From Bacteroidota bacterium (GTDB lineage: Bacteria > Bacteroidota > Rhodothermia > Rhodothermales > Rubricoccaceae): 64,000 nucleotides of DNA. The position numbers were made by a program, and so were the translations under genes. Below, one piece after another: positions 1 to 7,897 of this stretch (positions within the stretch are counted from its first letter, which is position 1; every line of letters begins with the position of its first letter). The notes under the pieces were generated by a model. It was given only the letters and a program-made list of their open reading frames with translations, ran no database searches and was not told where the DNA came from. Location of the stretch: contig JBCBNX010000003.1 of assembly GCA_039821555.1 (NCBI GenBank), forward strand, positions 248,001 through 312,000. Direction: 5' to 3'.

Positions 1-244
1 GGCTGAACACGACGCGCACCGAGTCCTGCGGCTGCCGCAGCTGCGCCACCACCGTCGCCGAGGTCGGCGTCACCGCGCCCGACCACATCCAGCGCACCAG
101 CGGCCCCTCGTAGGCTGTCGGGCGGACCGTCCGGGTGCAGCCAGTCCCCACGAGGACGAGCAGCACCGCACCAAGCAACGTGTGAACGTATGCAGGCTTG
201 AACGTATGGAGGTGATTTCGCTCGAGGGCCTGCCGCTCTTTCAT
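1..244 (-). CDS. Lipoprotein with PhoD-like N-terminus, 3' end outside window
   Basis: The reading frame opens at an ATG at 244 and is still open at base 1, so only about 80 N-terminal residues are visible. A positively charged start is followed by a hydrophobic run (LLGAVLLVLVGTG) and a cysteine, which reads as a lipoprotein signal, although the residues before the Cys (GTGC) are a weak lipobox. The mature part contains VRWMWSGAVTPTSATVVAQL, which resembles the N-terminal beta domain of PhoD-type alkaline phosphatases. That assignment is from pattern memory on a short fragment; any metallophosphatase core would lie outside the window. It is transcribed in the same direction as the S46 peptidase gene, with 36 bases between them. 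Confidence 0.55.
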   Translation of the reverse strand, partial: MKERQALERNHLHTFKPAYVHTLLGAVLLVLVGTGCTRTVRPTAYEGPLVRWMWSGAVTPTSATVVAQLRQPQDSVRVVFS

Positions 245-280
245 GGTCACGCGTTCAGGCGTCCTCACGTTCGTGCGGGC

Positions 281-2362
281 CTAGAGTTCACCCGTCGTCA
301 GCTCAGTGACGAGGCGGTCGTGCTGGTAGACCGACCGCAGCGACTCCAGGATGCCGCGCGCGTCCACGGACACGTTGCGTCCGATCTCGGCGAAGTAGAG
401 GTAGTTGCGCGCCAGCCCTTCGATCGTCCGGTCGAAGTTGATGCCGACGAGTTCGAGGTCGCGGTTCACGACCGGCGAGCCCGAGTTGCCGCCGATGGTG
501 TCGGCGGTGGACGAGAAGTTGACCGGCGTGCCGAGCGCGAGCGCGTCGGGGACGGGGAGCCAGCGCTCCGGCAGCGCCCACATGCACGCTCCGGCTCCGG
601 CCCCGGCGTCGTCCGACGGGTCGTCCTGATCGCAGTAGGAGTTGTAGTGGTCGTAGAGGCCGAAGAACGTCGTGAAGGGCGCGGCGACGGTGCCGTTGTA
701 CTCGTAGCCGCGCACGAGGCCGTCGGTGATGCGCGGCGAGAACGTCGCGTCGGGCGGGACGGCGGTGCCGTAGACGGCGAAGCGCTTCTGCCCGATGGCG
801 CGGGCCACGGCCTGCTCGCGTTCCGTGAGTTCGCCGCTGGCCTGGTAGAACCGGCGGAGTTCGCCAAGCACCTCGCCGCCGAGCTGGACGAGGACGTCAG
901 CAGTGGGGAGGCCGCCGTTGTCGAGCGCGGTCTGCGTGCTTGCGGCGTCGGTGAGGGCCGTGTTGCTGCGGAGCTTCGCGGCCACGGCCGCGTCGGAGGC
1001 GCCGCGCAGCACCTCGGGCATGGGCAGGCCGGCCTTGGCATAGTAGCGCCGCAGCGTGGCGATGTCGGCCTCGAAGTAGAGCCGTTCAAGCGGGTCGGGC
1101 CGGTTCTCGATGGTGGCGAGCCGCTCCGCATCACCCTGCGCCCCGATGAGCGCGCGCAGCATCAAGCCGGACGAGAAGCGCTGGCTACCGAAGCGCGAGA
1201 ATGCCTGGAACGCGTCGCCGAGCGCCCGACGGTCTGACTGCACCGCCGCCATCTGGTCGATGAGGTCGCCTGCGCCCGCCTCACGGAACTGCCGCTCGGA
1301 GTCGGCGCGCCGGGCCATCACGACCTCGTTGCGGAGCGCGTCCTGCTGGCCGAGCAGCGACTTCTGGAAGTTGAGCAGGCTGGAGAGCGTCACGCGCTGC
1401 GTGTCGTCGTTCGGGTTCTGCGCGAGGTAGGCGGCGAGCGCGTCGGTGCGGCTCGTCACCCACGCGAGGTCGGTCGGCACGGCGAGGTCGCGGCGGAACT
1501 GGAGCTGGGCGACGGTCGCCTGGCGCGAGGTCGAGCCCGGGTTGCCGATCACGAAGACGAGGTCGCCTGCGCTGGCCCCGTCCTGGGCGAGGGGGAAGTA
1601 GTGCTCGACGGTGAGGAGCCCGCCGTCGGCGTCAGTGGCGCGGAGGAAGGCGAAGTCGAGGCTGTAGCGCGGGAAGGTGAAGTTGTCCGCGTCGCCGCCG
1701 AAGCTGCCGAGCGCGTACTCGGGCGCCATGACGAGTTGGAAGTGCTCGTAGCGCTGGAAGGTGTAGGCGGAGAAGCGTCCGCCCTCGTAGAGCGCGACCA
1801 CCTCCACGCGGATGCCCGCGTCCTCGCCGCCGCGCGCGTTCGCAAGCTGCTCGGCGAGGGCGTCCGTGGCCGCCTCGATCTGCTCGGGCGTCACCGCCCC
1901 CGCACCGTCGCCCAGTTCGGCCTCGATCTCCGCCGTCACATCGGCGATGGCGATGAGTTGGTCAGCGTAGAAGCCGGGCACCGGGCGCTCCTCGTCCAGC
2001 GTCATCGCCACGAACCCGTCGTCCAACAGCGACTCGCCCTCCTCGGCCACCTCCACAATCTGGCTGCGCACGCAGTGGTGGTTGGTCGCCACAAGCCCGT
2101 TCGGCGAGACGAACGCCGCCGAGCACCCAGAGATGCGCAGCGCGCCGAGGCGGGCCCGCTCGAACCAGTCCGCGTCGGGGCGGAAATCGTAGGTCGAGTC
2201 GAGGTAGGCGATCGGCGGCTGCTCGAAGAGCCACATCTTGCCGTTGTCGAGCGGTCCCGCGCGGTGCGTGTCGGGGACACCGGCTGGCTGCGCGGAGAGC
2301 GACGGAGCAAACGCGAGCAGTGCCGCAAGGGCAACGAGGACGACGGTATTCGGGCGGCGCAT
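281..2362 (-). CDS. Secreted S46 family dipeptidyl-peptidase (DPP7/DPP11 type)
   Basis: A 693-residue exported serine peptidase that would remove dipeptides from peptide N-termini in the periplasm, as in asaccharolytic Bacteroidota. The start at 2362 is chosen because it directly precedes a signal peptide (residues 1-24, ending SLSA-Q); a longer frame begins at 2494 but adds only arginine- and proline-rich sequence. The catalytic histidine lies in TNHHC (95-96) and the serine in GGNSGSP (Ser627); GDADNFTFPRY is the usual region of the catalytic Asp. Length fits the family (about 700). Shortly after the serine the protein reads NFDR (Arg645). In characterised members Arg at this place goes with DPP11 (Asp/Glu preference) and Gly with DPP7, so acidic specificity is inferred. 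Confidence 0.92.
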   Translation of the reverse strand: MRRPNTVVLVALAALLAFAPSLSAQPAGVPDTHRAGPLDNGKMWLFEQPPIAYLDSTYDFRPDADWFERARLGALRISGCSAAFVSPNGLVATNHHCVRSQIVEVAEEGESLLDDGFVAMTLDEERPVPGFYADQLIAIADVTAEIEAELGDGAGAVTPEQIEAATDALAEQLANARGGEDAGIRVEVVALYEGGRFSAYTFQRYEHFQLVMAPEYALGSFGGDADNFTFPRYSLDFAFLRATDADGGLLTVEHYFPLAQDGASAGDLVFVIGNPGSTSRQATVAQLQFRRDLAVPTDLAWVTSRTDALAAYLAQNPNDDTQRVTLSSLLNFQKSLLGQQDALRNEVVMARRADSERQFREAGAGDLIDQMAAVQSDRRALGDAFQAFSRFGSQRFSSGLMLRALIGAQGDAERLATIENRPDPLERLYFEADIATLRRYYAKAGLPMPEVLRGASDAAVAAKLRSNTALTDAASTQTALDNGGLPTADVLVQLGGEVLGELRRFYQASGELTEREQAVARAIGQKRFAVYGTAVPPDATFSPRITDGLVRGYEYNGTVAAPFTTFFGLYDHYNSYCDQDDPSDDAGAGAGACMWALPERWLPVPDALALGTPVNFSSTADTIGGNSGSPVVNRDLELVGINFDRTIEGLARNYLYFAEIGRNVSVDARGILESLRSVYQHDRLVTELTTGEL

Positions 2363-2441
2363 AAGGGCAGCGGGCGGGTGTGGATGAGGGCGCGTAAGAT
2401 ACGCGGCGCCCCGTTGCCCCGACCGGCCGGATCGGCAGGGC

Positions 2442-2915
2442 CTAGCGTGCGCGCGCACCCTGCCAGGCCGGGCTTGCCACGCGCTCCGCCTCAATGGCGG
2501 GGCGGTCGGGCGCCGGGGTCAGCTCGGCGGGCAACACATGGTCGAGGAACGCCGCCACGACGCTGGCCTCCTCGGCGCGGGACGCGGTGTAGTAGGCCGC
2601 GCGGAAGGCCTTGGGCCACTGGCTCGGATAGAAGAGCAGCCGCTGCTCCGCCTCCGTGGCGTCGAGCGCTTCGCGTGCTTGGCGCCCGAGGTAGCCGCAG
2701 TCGCGCTCGACGGAGAGGCGCAGCATCGTCGGCTCGTCGTAGACGCCGTCGAGCAGCAGCACGTGCCCGGCGAGGCAGCACCGGAAGCCTTCCGGAGCCG
2801 CGCCCTCGTCGAGGACCGCGCGGAGGTTGCGGCACCACGCCCACTGCGCGGTGTCAAGCCGGTCGGGACGGGCGAGGAGGTGCGCTTGGACGCGGCGCAG
2901 CAGAGCAGTACGCAT
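2442..2915 (-). CDS. Conserved hypothetical protein with W-x-W-C / CCLAGH motif
   Basis: A 157-residue soluble protein that I do not assign to a function. The start at 2915 (MRTALLRRV) is preferred over an upstream one at 2984 because it is followed by a regular amphipathic helix. Notable residues are TAQWAWCRNL and CCLAGHVLLLDG near the N-terminus, a Cys/Trp-rich block, followed by helical sequence with many Ala/Glu/Arg and a proline-rich tail. No signal peptide or membrane segment is visible. It is followed by the peptidase gene on the same strand and is divergent from tRNA-Lys; nothing in the context indicates its job. Confidence 0.6.
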   Translation of the reverse strand: MRTALLRRVQAHLLARPDRLDTAQWAWCRNLRAVLDEGAAPEGFRCCLAGHVLLLDGVYDEPTMLRLSVERDCGYLGRQAREALDATEAEQRLLFYPSQWPKAFRAAYYTASRAEEASVVAAFLDHVLPAELTPAPDRPAIEAERVASPAWQGARAR

Positions 2916-3079
2916 AGACAGCGAGGCGGTGAACGTGCGAGGGGCCGAAGGATCGGAAGGGACGGGCCGGAATGCAAGCCACACACGGGCGTGCGGCGAC
3001 AGAGATCGGGCGGCGCGTTGAAGAGCACACGAAGCCTTCCGGGTTCGGAACCGGCCTAGGCAAGCGCGTTTAACGCGGT

Positions 3080-3156
3080 GCCCCTATAGCTCAGTTGGTT
3101 AGAGCACCTGACTCTTAATCAGGGTGTCCAAGGTTCGAGTCCTTGTGGGGGCACCA
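3080..3156 (+). tRNA. tRNA-Lys (anticodon CTT)
   Basis: A complete cloverleaf. The acceptor arms GCCCCTA and TGGGGGC pair, with discriminator A and an encoded CCA end. The anticodon stem CCTGA/TCAGG encloses the loop CTCTTAA (anticodon CTT, reading AAG), and the T arm is CAAGG-TTCGAGT-CCTTG. The 3' half from 3105 is duplicated at 25965-26014, so this gene is the attachment site of the adjacent island and its 3' half was probably supplied by the element. Confidence 0.97.
3105..3154 (+). repeat. attL: left direct repeat (3' half of tRNA-Lys)
   Basis: Fifty bases covering the anticodon arm to the acceptor end. They are repeated at 25965-26014 with only two differences, C3108/T25968 and T3143/C26003. 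This copy is part of the functional tRNA and keeps a perfectly paired T stem. Confidence 0.9.
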
Positions 3157-3175
3157 GAAGTTTTCCACGACTTCC

Positions 3176-3215
3176 GCCCGAAATCAGCCATTACGTGCCG
3201 ATTTCGGGCTTTTTT
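3176..3215 (+). terminator. Intrinsic terminator after tRNA-Lys (element-supplied)
   Basis: Inverted arms GCCCGAAATC (3176-3185) and GATTTCGGGC (3200-3209) are followed by six T. It lies inside the island, just beyond attL, so the tRNA now uses a terminator brought by the element. Confidence 0.85.
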
Positions 3216-3344
3216 GTGGATAAGGAACGCGGGTCCCGCGCCCTCCTCCTTTCCCCTGAGAGACCGTCCAGAGTAGCTTGGTTGTAACAAATGATGTAGC
3301 ACACGCTGCGTCACGGTGACTTCCAACCCCTCCTACTCTCGTTC

Positions 3345-4469
3345 ATGGCGAGCCTGCGCAAGCGAAACGGCTTCTACTCCGTCGTCTTCTCTCGCCGGTT
3401 GCCCAGCGGCAAGCTCGAACAGAAGGTCTTCAGCCTTGGCACGAAGAAGAAGAGCGAGGCGGACAAGCTCAAGGTCGAGTATGGTGAACGCTACCGTCTC
3501 GGGGACATGGATCCCTTCGCGGGATGGACGCCCAAGGCCGAACTCGAAGCAAAGCGCAAGCGCTCAGTTGGACGCACGCTCGAAGGCGTTGGAGCAGCCT
3601 TCATGGAGAGCCGGTCGCACGTCCGCGAACGCACACGCACGGACTATGCGGATCACCTCCGTCGCCTGTCCGACCAGATCGGGGCCTCGATGCCTGTCGG
3701 ACAGATCAACGAAGATGATCTGCGGAGGTACGCTTTTAAGACGCGCTACTCGGTAGCAACACAGACCACGTACCTCCGCTTCTGCAAGATGCTCTTCAAG
3801 TGGATGAAGGAGGAGGGCTACACCACGGCTGATCCTGCTTCGCGCATCGCTTACCCCCGCAAGGACACACGACTCTCGGGCAAAGTGATGACCGCTGAGG
3901 AGTTCCATGCGATCCTCGTTGCCTTTAAACAGGAGCAGCGGGCAAAGATCAAGTCAGGCCATGTTCGGGGCCTCCACCGCTGGTTCAAGCCGCTTGCAAT
4001 GACCGGGTATTACGCGGGGTTACGGCGGAAGGAACTGATTCAACTCGACTGGAAGGATGTGGACTTCGCTGGTCGGATGCTCTACGTCACGGCTACCAAG
4101 TCGGGCGACGAGCGGACGGTCCCGATCCGATCCGCGCTCCTTTCCGTCCTTGCAGCATGGCACCGAGCACAAGGTCGGCCGACCTCTGGTCCCGTCTTCT
4201 ACTACAAGTGCGTGCGCGGCCAACCGTTTCCACTCAACGACAACCACGTCACGACTACGTTCAAGCGCTACGTCCGCGCTGCAGGGGTTAGAGACACCGT
4301 CTCACTACACGGCTTGCGGCACACCAGCGTGACGGAGCTGCTGCGCAGTGGCCTTGGAGATACGTACACGATGAAGTACCACGGTCACAAGAGCAGTGAA
4401 ACGATGAAGCCCTACAACCACATTTCGGCACAGGACATCCAAAATCGCCTGGACGAGGCAGGACTATGA
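3345..4469 (+). CDS. Tyrosine-type site-specific recombinase (island integrase)
   Basis: A 374-residue integrase that would catalyse integration and excision at the tRNA-Lys attachment site. It has an N-terminal arm-binding-like region (MASLRKRNGFYSVVFSRR), a SAM-like core-binding domain (about residues 75-175) and a C-terminal catalytic domain. The catalytic residues are visible: Arg227 in AGLRRKEL, Lys252 in TATKSGDER, His322 and Arg325 in LHGLRHT, His348 in YHGHKS and nucleophile Tyr357 in KPYNHIS. It is the first gene inside attL and reads inward. Its stop overlaps the next gene's start by four bases (ATGA), so the two are probably translationally coupled. Confidence 0.96.
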   Translation: MASLRKRNGFYSVVFSRRLPSGKLEQKVFSLGTKKKSEADKLKVEYGERYRLGDMDPFAGWTPKAELEAKRKRSVGRTLEGVGAAFMESRSHVRERTRTDYADHLRRLSDQIGASMPVGQINEDDLRRYAFKTRYSVATQTTYLRFCKMLFKWMKEEGYTTADPASRIAYPRKDTRLSGKVMTAEEFHAILVAFKQEQRAKIKSGHVRGLHRWFKPLAMTGYYAGLRRKELIQLDWKDVDFAGRMLYVTATKSGDERTVPIRSALLSVLAAWHRAQGRPTSGPVFYYKCVRGQPFPLNDNHVTTTFKRYVRAAGVRDTVSLHGLRHTSVTELLRSGLGDTYTMKYHGHKSSETMKPYNHISAQDIQNRLDEAGL

Positions 4470-5347
4470 CACACGAACAACGCATCTTCATTCGGATCGT
4501 CACAGTTGCATGGTTGCAGCGCAGTGGGCATTACCTCGAAGGCTATCGCCCATTCAACGAGTCGCTTATCGACGAAAACCGTGCCTCTAAAGACATACGA
4601 GAGCTCGCCCATCCCACTCCTATTAGCGAACTCGGCAGGGATTACCTGGCCTTACATGGGGATTACGTCCCTCAGCTGATCAGTCACGCTGAGAAGTATC
4701 TGGGCAAGAATGCAGACTACTTCGAAGGTATCCGTGAAAAGAGGCGAAAGCGACGCTTTGAGATCCTTGCGGAGCTTGGTCAACGCTTGTCGCTATGGGC
4801 CGATAAAGCGCCAATCGATAGTTGGGGAAGTTTCCGCCCCGATCTCGTCGCAACGCTGTATCCGAAAAGAGAGGCCGCCGTCCTCGCTGGGGCGGCATTC
4901 CGCGGACTTCACAACACGTCGCAAATATCGTCAGACGTTCCACCGGACCCTGAGGACCTTCCACCTCTTCCAATCCCACGCCTAGACGTGAATGACTTAG
5001 CTACGCTGCACTCAATGCTGCGCGAAGCAGGTAGTGAGCGGGCACACCTCGACGCGCTAGACAGCATCGACAAGTACCTAGCCGACCACGACGTCCTGGA
5101 CAGAGTACCGCAGATCCGTGTCCAGGAAATCTCAGTGGCAGCCGACTTTGTTATGGAGCATCATTCTCACCGCCCTAGGGCTAAACGTGTCCGTATCGCC
5201 CTAGCAATGTTCACCTTCGTCGGCTACGGTGAAGGTGATGAGCGCCGGGTCAAGAAGGCGCTCGACAGCGCTTTCTACCGCCGCGAGCAGAAACTCGGCG
5301 TAGACCGTGAAGGCTGCTCTCAAAGTAGCGTGGACAACGAGAAGTAA
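4466..5347 (+). CDS. Unknown protein coupled to the integrase
   Basis: A 293-residue protein I do not recognise. It starts within the integrase stop codon (ATGA overlap), which implies coupled translation. It has no signal peptide, membrane segment or recognisable catalytic motif. Sequence character is mixed helical, with a basic stretch (EGIREKRRKRRFEI, about residues 87-100), a proline-rich segment around 155-170 (PPDPEDLPPLPIPR) that probably separates two domains, and a C-terminal helical part. The coupling suggests a role in integration or element maintenance, but that is inference from position alone. Its codon use is less GC-rich than the chromosomal genes around the island. Confidence 0.7.
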   Translation: MTHEQRIFIRIVTVAWLQRSGHYLEGYRPFNESLIDENRASKDIRELAHPTPISELGRDYLALHGDYVPQLISHAEKYLGKNADYFEGIREKRRKRRFEILAELGQRLSLWADKAPIDSWGSFRPDLVATLYPKREAAVLAGAAFRGLHNTSQISSDVPPDPEDLPPLPIPRLDVNDLATLHSMLREAGSERAHLDALDSIDKYLADHDVLDRVPQIRVQEISVAADFVMEHHSHRPRAKRVRIALAMFTFVGYGEGDERRVKKALDSAFYRREQKLGVDREGCSQSSVDNEK

Positions 5348-5370
5348 TTCCTTCCGATCTCGTCCACGCT
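5327..5370. terminator. Hairpin overlapping the stop of the integrase-coupled gene
   Basis: Arms AGCGTGGAC...GAGA (from 5327) and TCTCGTCCACGCT (to 5370) pair over 13 bp with a 3-nt bulge. There is no T tract, so terminator function is uncertain. AGCGTGGACA recurs at 5416. The rest of the gap 5371-5552 shows no gene. Confidence 0.4.
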
Positions 5371-5552
5371 CAAATGGCTCATACCGTCCATATATCCACC
5401 TTTTCGCTAGAGCGTGGACACTTTGCCTTCCTAGCGCGGTCGCCTGTCCACGAATCTGGAACGGGGAGAACGCCTCACCCAGGGAGTGGATGGTAATGTC
5501 AAGCCGTCGCGACAACCGAACCGCTTTCAAAACCCACTAGCCCTCCACTCCC

Positions 5553-5822
5553 ATGAGTGACGAACTGCTTGACCACATTGAGCGCCTCGAAGGCAAGCTC
5601 GACGCCATCATCACCAAGATCGAGGCTGTCCCGGATGACCGGAAGGCTCTCAGTGCAAAAGAAGTGGGCCGCATGGTCGGCCTCGACGCCCGGACGATCC
5701 TGAACTGGAGCAATCTGGACCCCGATGACCCCCGCTTTATCCCGAGCATGAGCTTCGGATCTAAGCGCCGCAAGTACTTCGACCGCCGCGTCGTCGAGCG
5801 ACTCTTCCGCGTCAACCGCTAA
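5553..5822 (+). CDS. AlpA/MerR-like helix-turn-helix protein (excisionase-like)
   Basis: An 89-residue protein with an N-terminal coiled-coil-like helix (LLDHIERLEGKLDAIITKIEA). This is followed by a winged-helix/HTH segment of the helix_turn_helix_17 (AlpA-like) type: LSAKEVGRMVGLDARTILNW, then FGSKRRKYFDRRVVERL. Such proteins in satellites and islands usually act as excisionases or as activators of integrase and replication genes. Its position between the integrase and the replication gene fits that role. The ATG at 5553 follows a C/T-rich leader (CCCTCCACTCCC) and no Shine-Dalgarno sequence. DNA-binding partners may be the GGGGCACC repeats downstream, which is untested. Confidence 0.75.
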   Translation: MSDELLDHIERLEGKLDAIITKIEAVPDDRKALSAKEVGRMVGLDARTILNWSNLDPDDPRFIPSMSFGSKRRKYFDRRVVERLFRVNR

Positions 5823-6010
5823 CCAAGCAGTTCAGCCTATGCAGCACTCGCCCTACGGGGCACCCGCCTTACCCGATTCCACGGCCTCGCTGAGCCCTCT
5901 GAGAAGAGTGCACAGTTCGTCGGGGGGCGAAAAAGGAGGGGCACAGTCGGCTGCAACCGACTGTGCCCAGGCAGGCCAGACTTACGCTCACAAACGTATT
6001 TCTTATCGCC
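5823..6010. other. Gap after the HTH gene, no supported gene
   Basis: No gene is supported here. One GGGGCACCCG motif occurs at 5857. The open frame from 5839 to 6531 has a composition (Arg/Pro/Ser-rich with no domain pattern) that looks non-coding. Confidence 0.5.
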
Positions 6011-6205
6011 ATGCGAATCTATTGCATGGAATGCGGGGCGTGCAAGATCCCGGTACGCCGAGAGATTCACGCTCCGCGCCATACTCACCTCTCAAAGATC
6101 CTCCGAATCGGCCTCTACCTTCTCCTCAACGAGGGTGCCCCAGGGCCGCACGACGACTGTGCCTATCTGTGCGCACGCTGCTGCCGGTGGCGAGGAGGCC
6201 CATGA
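6011..6205 (+). CDS. Possible small Cys-rich (zinc-ribbon-like) protein
   Basis: A 64-codon frame begins at an ATG at 6011. It holds two cysteine clusters, CMECGAC near the N-terminus and CAYLCARCC near the C-terminus, separated by about 40 residues, which could form a zinc site. The middle (ILRIGLYLLLNEG) is hydrophobic. A longer start at 5963 is possible. The spacing is not that of a known family I can name, and a GGGTGCCCC sequence (6134) runs through it, so this may equally be chance. Low confidence. Confidence 0.3.
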   Translation: MRIYCMECGACKIPVRREIHAPRHTHLSKILRIGLYLLLNEGAPGPHDDCAYLCARCCRWRGGP

Positions 6206-6349
6206 GAGATCCCTCGCATATGGACGGGAAACGTGATGCGCACCGAGGTGACGGCAGTCCATCAGCACTGCCCCCCGGTATTTCGCCTCACGAATCCACT
6301 CATGTATCAACGGGACCCGACGAACAGCCGGGTCCCCCCCAACCAAGGC
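6206..6349. other. Gap before the repeat cluster, no supported gene
   Basis: No gene with coding character is seen on either strand. From 6252 onward one frame is open and fused to the DUF3987 frame, but it has no ATG, GTG or TTG before 6528. Confidence 0.5.
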
Positions 6350-6433
6350 GGGGCACCCGTCTAATGAATCGGGGCACCCACCGGGGCACCCGTCTAATGA
6401 ATCGGGGCACCTCGCGACTGAGAGGGGTGCCCC
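6350..6433. repeat. Iteron-like GGGGCACC repeat cluster upstream of the DUF3987 gene
   Basis: GGGGCACC occurs at 6350, 6371, 6383 and 6404, then in palindromic form GGGGTGCCCC at 6424. The first two pairs form two copies of a 29-bp unit (6350-6378 and 6383-6411). Spacings of 21, 12, 21 and 20 bp place most copies on one helical face. The position just before a replication-type gene fits an origin or an operator, but that is inference. Confidence 0.65.
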
Positions 6434-6527
6434 GCTCTCGTGGGTCCCCTTTCCCACAGACACACTGCCAACGGCGGCTGCCGAGCATGTCCGGGCGCAT
6501 GCAGCGGCCATCGGCGTTGACGAAGCG

Positions 6528-7799
6528 ATGATTGCCATCCCGACCCTCGCTGCTCTAGCGGCGGCGGTCGGGAATGCCTTCCGCATCCAACTCAAACCCA
6601 CGTGGACCGAAGCGTCCACGCTTTGGGGTGTCGTGGTGGCCCCCTCCGGTTCGGGCAAGTCGCCGTCGATGGATGCAGCACTCCGTCCTATCCTCGACCT
6701 CGAACGCGCCTCGTTTGAGAAGTACGAAGCAGAACTCACAGCCTACGAAGCCGAACTCGCCGACTTCCAGACCCTCCCCAAAAAGGAGCAGCGTCGCGCC
6801 TCGAAGCCGACCCCTCCCCTACTTACACGCTACCGCGTCGGCGACACGACTGTGGAGAGCCTCGGTGCCGTCCTCGGCGACAACTCCAGGGGGGTACTCC
6901 TCGCCCGGGACGAGCTTGCCGGATGGTTTGGGAGTTTCGACCGCTACGCGAGCGGGTCGGGCGATTTGCAAGCTTGGATCGAGATGCACGGCGGAAAACC
7001 TACCGTGATCGACCGCAAATCGAGTCGAAACCCGGTGATTCGCATTGATCGGCCGAGCGTCAATGTCTCTGGCACGATCCAGCCGGAGGTGCTCCGCGAT
7101 CAGATGTCCAAGGCGCACTTTGCAAGCGGCTTTGCTGCGCGCTTGCTGTTCTGTGAGCCTCCCACACGTCTCCAGCGCTGGACAGAAGCAACGGTAGCCC
7201 CAGAGGTGACCGAAGGCTATAAGCAGCTTATCCATGGCCTCTACGCATTCCCTTGCGGCGACGAGACAGACGTACTCACGCTGCATCCCCACGCGCGGGA
7301 CTTTTTCGTCGCCTTCTATGACGAGAATCGCCGCCTCGCTTTCAATCTTCCCAATGGCCCGCTACGCTCGGCGCTCATGAAGCTGGAGGCCATGGCAGCG
7401 CGCTTAGCGCTCGTCTTTGCAGTCGCTGAGGCGGTGCAGGCTGGCGAGCGCCCCACGGAGGTATCGCTAACCGCGATGGTACGCGCGTGCCGCCTTGCGA
7501 CGTGGCTGCGCTACGAGACAGCCCGCATCTATGAGAAGTATGGCTTCGAACGGGCGGCTATGAGCCGCGACAAGCGGCTGGCGCTTAGCCTTTCCGAGAG
7601 CTTCGGTTACACCGACGTGAAGGAGGTCTGGCAGGTTGGCACCTCGGCTGCCTACAAGGTGATCGAGCGCCTGATCGAAGCGCGCTTGGCCGAGGATGCG
7701 ACCCACGGGGCGTTTACGCGGCTAGTCGATCCAGCTTCGCACACGGTCAACTACCACGCCTTCTTTCCCTCATGGGCTGAGGAGAAAACGGGCGTGTGA
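6528..7799 (+). CDS. DUF3987 replication/helicase-type protein, start uncertain
   Basis: At least 423 residues with the DUF3987 pattern: a P-loop (VVAPSGSGKS, about residues 36-45), RDELAGWFGSFD, IDRPSVNVSGTIQPEVL and FASGFAARLLFCEPP. Family members are ATPases often linked to primases in satellites and islands, so a role in element replication is likely. The ATG at 6528 is the first usual start codon, but the same frame continues upstream to 6252. The 29 codons before the ATG (WVPFPTDTLP...HAAAIGVDEA) also read like the family's N-terminus. The true start may therefore be a non-standard codon, or the 5' end may have been lost or frameshifted near the repeats. It ends just before a large hairpin. 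Confidence 0.75.
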   Translation: MIAIPTLAALAAAVGNAFRIQLKPTWTEASTLWGVVVAPSGSGKSPSMDAALRPILDLERASFEKYEAELTAYEAELADFQTLPKKEQRRASKPTPPLLTRYRVGDTTVESLGAVLGDNSRGVLLARDELAGWFGSFDRYASGSGDLQAWIEMHGGKPTVIDRKSSRNPVIRIDRPSVNVSGTIQPEVLRDQMSKAHFASGFAARLLFCEPPTRLQRWTEATVAPEVTEGYKQLIHGLYAFPCGDETDVLTLHPHARDFFVAFYDENRRLAFNLPNGPLRSALMKLEAMAARLALVFAVAEAVQAGERPTEVSLTAMVRACRLATWLRYETARIYEKYGFERAAMSRDKRLALSLSESFGYTDVKEVWQVGTSAAYKVIERLIEARLAEDATHGAFTRLVDPASHTVNYHAFFPSWAEEKTGV

Positions 7800-7803
7800 G
7801 CCG

Positions 7804-7873
7804 AGTGGAAAGTGGAATATGTGGAAATTGACACCAACTAGGCGGCGTTATTCCACAAATTCCACTTTCCACT
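7804..7873. terminator. Large hairpin between convergent island genes
   Basis: Arms 7804-7826 and 7851-7873 are complementary over 22 of 23 bases with a 24-base loop. Each arm contains GTGGAA three times. It occupies the gap between the DUF3987 gene and the CoiA-like gene, which converge, so a bidirectional terminator is likely. There is no U tract, and a protein-binding or recombination site is an alternative. Confidence 0.6.
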
Positions 7874-7897
7874 TAGCTGATGTAGCAACGCGGCTCG

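Noticed and set aside
5839..6531. 230-codon frame across the repeat cluster
   Set aside because: Arg/Pro/Ser/Gly composition with no predicted fold; it runs through the repeats and overlaps the start of the DUF3987 gene.
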